Assembly: GCA_030435675.1 (NCBI GenBank)
Contig: CM059621.1
Location: 18,163,501-18,227,500 of the forward strand
Direction: 5' to 3'
Source: Steinernema hermaphroditum
Lineage: Eukaryota > Nematoda > Chromadorea > Rhabditida > Steinernematidae
Length of the DNA: 64,000 nucleotides
Numbering within the stretch: position 1 is the first letter of the stretch; each line of letters starts with the position of its first letter. The notes below the pieces were generated by a model that saw only the letters and a list, made by a program, of their open reading frames with translations, was not told where the DNA came from and searched no databases. Positions 60,701 to 64,000 of the stretch are shown here, one piece after another. A program made the position numbers and the translations under genes.

Positions 60701-63625
60701 GGGTTTACTGTGGACTATCTTAGTTTCCTGCAAAACTTTCAATTCGAGACAGCAGGGCCCTTGCTCATACCAAAAGCTCTGCATCTGACCCTCCTGCTCC
60801 AAAGTACCATAGCATTTTTATGATTGGATCTTGTAGAACTGCACGAGCCTGATCGAACGCGCCTACTCCCGTTGGGATTACTGTGGACTATCTTAGTTTC
60901 CTGCAAAACTTTCAATTCGAGACAGCAGGGCCCTTGCTCATACCAAAAGCTCTGCATCTGACCCTCCTGCTCCAAAGTACCATAGCATTTTTATGATTGA
61001 ATCTTGTTCTACTGCACGAGCCTGATCGAACGCGCCTACTCCCGTTGGGATTACTGTGGACTATCTTAGTTTCCTGCAAAACTTTCAATTCGAGACAGCA
61101 GGGCCCTTGCTCATACCAAAAGCTCTGCATCTGACCCTCCTGCTCCAAAGTACCATAGCATTTTTATGATTGGATCTTGTAGAACTGCACGAGCCTGATC
61201 GAACGCGCCTACTCCCGCTGGGATTTACTGTGGACTATCTTAGTTTCCTGCAAAACTTTCAATTCGAGACAGCAGGGCCCTCGCTCATACCAAAAGCTCT
61301 GCATCTGACCCTCCTGCTCCAAAGTACCATAGCATTTTTATGATTGGATCTTGTAGTACTGCACGAGCCTGATCGAACGCGCCTACTCCCGCTGGATTTA
61401 CTGTGGACTATCTTAGTTTCCTGCAAAACTTTCAATTCGAGACAGCAGGGCCCCCGCTCATACCAAAAGCTCTGCATCTGACCCTCCTGCTCCAAAGTAC
61501 CATAGCATTTTTATGATTGGATCTTGTAGAACTGCACGAGCCTGATCGAACGCGCCTACTCCCGTTGGATTTACTGTGGACTATCTTAGTTTCCTGCAAA
61601 ACTTTCAATTCGAGACAGCAGGGCCCCCGCTCATACCAAAAGCTCTGCATCTGACCCTCCTGCTCCAAAGTACCATAGCATTTTTATGATTGGATCTTGT
61701 AGAACTGCACGAGCCTGATCGAACGCGCCTACTCCCGCTGGTTTTACTGTGGACTATCTTAGTTTCCTGCAAAACTTTCAATTCGAGACAGCAGGGCCCT
61801 TGCTCATACCAAAAGCTCTGCATCTGACCCTCCTGCTCCAAAGTACCATAGCATTTTTATGATTGGATCTTGTAGAACTGCACGAGCCTGATCGAACGCG
61901 CCTACTCCCGTTGGGATTACTGTGGACTATCTTAGTTTCCTGCAAAACTTTCAATTCGAGACAGCAGGGCCCCTGCTCATACCAAAAGCTCTGCATCTGA
62001 CCCTCCTGCTCCAAAGTACCATAGCATTTTTATGATTGGATCTTGTAGAACTGCACGAGCCTGATCGAACGCGCCTACTCCCGTTGGATTTACTGTGGAC
62101 TATCTTAGTTTCCTGCAAAACTTTCAATTCGAGACAGTTGAGGCCTTGTTCATACCAAAAGCTCTGCATCTGACCCTCCTGCTCCAAAGTACCATAGCAT
62201 TTTTATGATTGGATCTTGTTGTACTGCACGAGCCTGATCGAACGCGCCTACTCCCGTTGGGATTACTGTGGACTATCTTAGTTTCCTGCAAAACTTTCAA
62301 TTCGAGACAGCAGGGCCCCCTTGCTCATACCAAAAGCTCTGCATCTGACCCTCCTGCTCCAAAGTACCATAGCATTTTTATGATTGGATCTTGTAGAACT
62401 GCACGAGCCTGATCGAACGCGCCTACTCCCGTTGGGATTACTGTGGACTATCTTAGTTTCCTGCAAAACTTTCAATTCGAGACAGCAGGGCCCCCGCTCA
62501 TACCAAAAGCTCTGCATCTGACCCTCCTGCTCCAAAGTACCATAGCATTTTTATGATTGGATCTTGTAGAACTGCACGAGCCTGATCGAACGCGCCTACT
62601 CCCGTTGGGATTACTGTGGACTATCTTAGTTTCCTGCAAAACTTTCAATTCGAGACAGCAGGGCCCCCCTGCTCATACCAAAAGCTCTGCATCTGACCCT
62701 CCTGCTCCAAAGTACCATAGCATTTTTATGATTGGATCTTGTAGAACTGCACGAGCCTGATCAAACGCGCCTACTCCCGTTGGGATTACTGTGGACTATC
62801 TTAGTTTCCTGCAAAACTTTCAATTCGAGACAGCAGGGCCCTTGCTCATACCAAAAGCTCTGCATCTGACCCTCCTGCTCCAAAGTACCATAGCATTTTT
62901 ATGATTGGATCTTGTAGAACTGCACGAGCCTGATCGAACGCGCCTACTCCCGTTGGGATTACTGTGGACTATCTTAGTTTCCTGCAAAACTTTCAATTCG
63001 AGACAGCAGGGCCCCCGCTCATACCAAAAGCTCTGCATCTGACCCTCCTGCTCCAAAGTACCATAGCATTTTTATGATTGGATCTTGTAGAACTGCACGA
63101 GCCTGATCGAACGCGCCTACTCCCGTTGGGATTACTGTGGACTATCTTAGTTTCCTGCAAAACTTTCAATTCGAGACAGTTGAGGCCCCGTGCTCATACC
63201 AAAAGCTCTGCATCTGACCCTCCTGCTCCAAAGTACCATAGCATTTTTATGATTGGATCTTGTTCTACTGCACGAGCCTGATCGAACGCGCCTACTCCCG
63301 CTGGATTTACTGTGGACTATCTTAGTTTCCTGCAAAACTTTCAATTCGAGACAGCAGGGCCCCCGCTCATACCAAAAGCTCTGCATCTGACCCTCCTGCT
63401 CCAAAGTACCATAGCATTTTTATGATTGGATCTTGTAGAACTGCACGAGCCTGATCGAACGCGCCTACTCCCGTTGGGATTACTGTGGACTATCTTAGTT
63501 TCCTGCAAAACTTTCAATTCGAGACAGCAGGGCCCCTGCTCATACCAAAAGCTCTGCATCTGACCCTCCTGCTCCAAAGTACCATAGCATTTTTATGATT
63601 GGATCTTGTAGAACTGCACGAGCCT
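54739..63625 (+). repeat. Domain L: TACTCCCGTTGGG satellite, fairly homogeneous
   Basis: About 51 copies with TACTCCC and T at position 22 almost throughout. The main alternation is GATTTAC, GGTTTAC and GGATTAC at 25-30, and CCCTTG, CCCCTG, CCCTCG and CCCCCG in the tract. The combination GAATCTTGTTCTACTG at 60998 repeats a rare allele of domains C and I. TTGAGGCC returns at 62137 and 63180. GGATTAC becomes the dominant form after about 62240. The 54-bp insertion at 60581 is annotated separately. Confidence 0.8.
60581..60634 (+). repeat. 54-bp partial monomer insertion with degraded sequence
   Basis: CATAGCATTTTTATGATTGG occurs at 60581 and again at 60635, so 54 bp are added to the unit. The extra piece covers monomer positions 131 to about 13 and is damaged: TTGTGAACTGCCGAGCC lacks one base of TTGTAGAACTG and two of CTGCACGAG, and TGATCACGTGTGTC replaces TGATCGAACGCGCC. 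It includes CACGTG (60625-60630), which I saw nowhere else in the window. This is the only place where the array loses monomer phase by a large amount. It may be an unequal-exchange scar or a local assembly or polishing error. Confidence 0.8.
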
Positions 63626-64000
63626 GATCAAACGCGCCTACTCCCGTTGGGATTTACTGTGGACCCTCTTAGTTTCCTACAAAACTTTCAATTCGGAGAC
63701 AGCTGAGACCTTGCTCACACCAAAAGCTCTGCATCTGACCCTTCTGCTCCAAAGTACCATAGCATTTTTATGATTGGATCTTGTAGAACTGCACGAGCCT
63801 GATCAAACGCGCCTACTCCCGTTGGAACTACTGCGGACTATCTTAGTTTCCTGCAAAACTTTCAATTCGAGACAGCAGGGCCCCCCGCTCATACCAAAAG
63901 CTCTGCATCTGACCCTCCTGCTCCAAAGTACCTTAGCATTTTTATGATTGGATCTTGTAGAACTGCACGAGCCTGATCGAACGCGCCTACTCCCGTTGGG
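63626..64000 (+). repeat. Right-end monomers with rising divergence
   Basis: The last two full units carry changes not seen in the preceding domain: GGACCCTCTTAG, CCTACAAAAC, TTCGGAGACAGCTGAGACC and GCTCACACC in the first (63661-63722), and GTTGGAACTACTGCGGAC, GGGCCCCCCGC and CCTTAGC in the second (63821-63935). GATCAAACG also returns. This resembles the entry into domains C and I, so a third diverged block or the array edge may begin just beyond the window. Confidence 0.65.

Larger units (their letters stand above)
1..64000 (+). repeat. 173-bp satellite DNA array, about 369 monomers, filling the window
   Basis: The same unit recurs from the first base (monomer position 11) to the last (position 26). 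Counting the opening GATC from 164 to 63975 gives 368 unit lengths plus one 54-bp partial insertion and roughly 90 bp of small net insertions. Every copy has the same orientation. No non-satellite sequence, transposon, microsatellite tract or inversion interrupts it. Copies in homogeneous domains are identical or differ at one to three sites; copies in the diverged blocks differ more and carry indels. A unit of about 170 bp in a long head-to-tail array is known for many centromeric satellites, for example human alpha satellite at about 171 bp and Arabidopsis at about 178 bp. Centromeric identity here is inference. The family is not one I recognise by sequence. Confidence 0.98.

Noticed and set aside
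225..63577. Hundreds of overlapping 237-bp open frames on the minus strand beginning MEQEGQMQSFWYEQG, and similar 67-aa frames on the plus strand
   Set aside because: They are satellite read-through. The unit is 173 bp, so the frame shifts each copy and every frame ends after about 1.4 units; substitutions show no codon-position bias that I can see, and neighbouring frames overlap by 64 bp. There is no promoter or initiation context.
1..64000. CRISPR array
   Set aside because: The repeat is 173 bp with no short repeat-spacer alternation and no cas genes; all units are homologous along their full length.
1..64000. Identification as a known satellite (human alpha, Arabidopsis 178-bp or similar)
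   Set aside because: Unit length is similar, but I see no sequence match to the families I can recall; a database search would decide. Naming a host would be a guess.
1..64000. A strict window-wide higher-order repeat such as an eight-unit period
   Set aside because: The 1,384-bp spacing in domain A does not continue, and position-22 alternation in H and J shows no fixed period. Only local dimer (A) and trimer (D, partly F) patterns hold.

Overview
The whole 64 kb is one uninterrupted tandem array of a 173-bp satellite monomer, about 369 copies, all in the same orientation. I see no protein-coding gene, RNA gene, transposable element, CRISPR array or non-satellite spacer. A long array of roughly nucleosome-sized, head-to-tail monomers with no insertions is typical of eukaryotic centromeric or pericentromeric heterochromatin resolved by long reads. 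I do not recognise the family and cannot assign the host. Plant and animal are both possible; a bacterial origin is very unlikely.

Monomer positions below count from the GATC that opens the reference copy (14558 = position 1). The monomer is about 46% GC with six CpG sites. Most variation sits at a few positions: 5 (G/A), 16 (T/C), 22 (T/C), 26-27 (AT, GT, GA or TT), a hypervariable tract at 75-85, 106-117, 153 (C/G) and 158-160. The tract at 75-85 abuts and overlaps a 17-bp site (65-81) that matches the core of the mammalian CENP-B box at 8 of 9 fixed bases in the majority monomer. It also holds an 8-bp palindrome (77-84).

Layout by diagnostic variants: (A) 1-2411, CAAACG/TATTCCC monomers with a local dimer alternation. 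(B) 2412-3621, a short uniform run. (C) 3622-8661, a diverged, indel-rich block containing one strongly aberrant 180-bp monomer (4664-4843). (D) 8662-12131, a trimeric higher-order pattern of about 520 bp. (E) 12132-19059, homogeneous TATTCCC monomers. (F) 19060-22001, a mixed block with many hypervariable-tract alleles. (G) 22002-25636, homogeneous, sharing a 1,039-bp six-monomer haplotype with E. (Junction) 25637-25992, two hybrid 178-bp monomers. (H) 25993-37586, mostly TACTCCC monomers. (I) 37587-41398, a second diverged block sharing variants with C. (J) 41399-52999, TACTCCC monomers with many GGGATT/GGGTTT forms. (K) 53000-54738, a small indel cluster. (L) 54739-64000, uniform again, with a 54-bp partial insertion at 60581 and rising divergence in the last 375 bp.

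The pattern of homogeneous cores separated by older diverged blocks fits repeated local amplification by unequal exchange, gene conversion or replication slippage. No genes act together here. Any function would lie in chromatin (centromere, kinetochore or heterochromatin), and that is inference from array form and the CENP-B-box-like site, not something the sequence proves.
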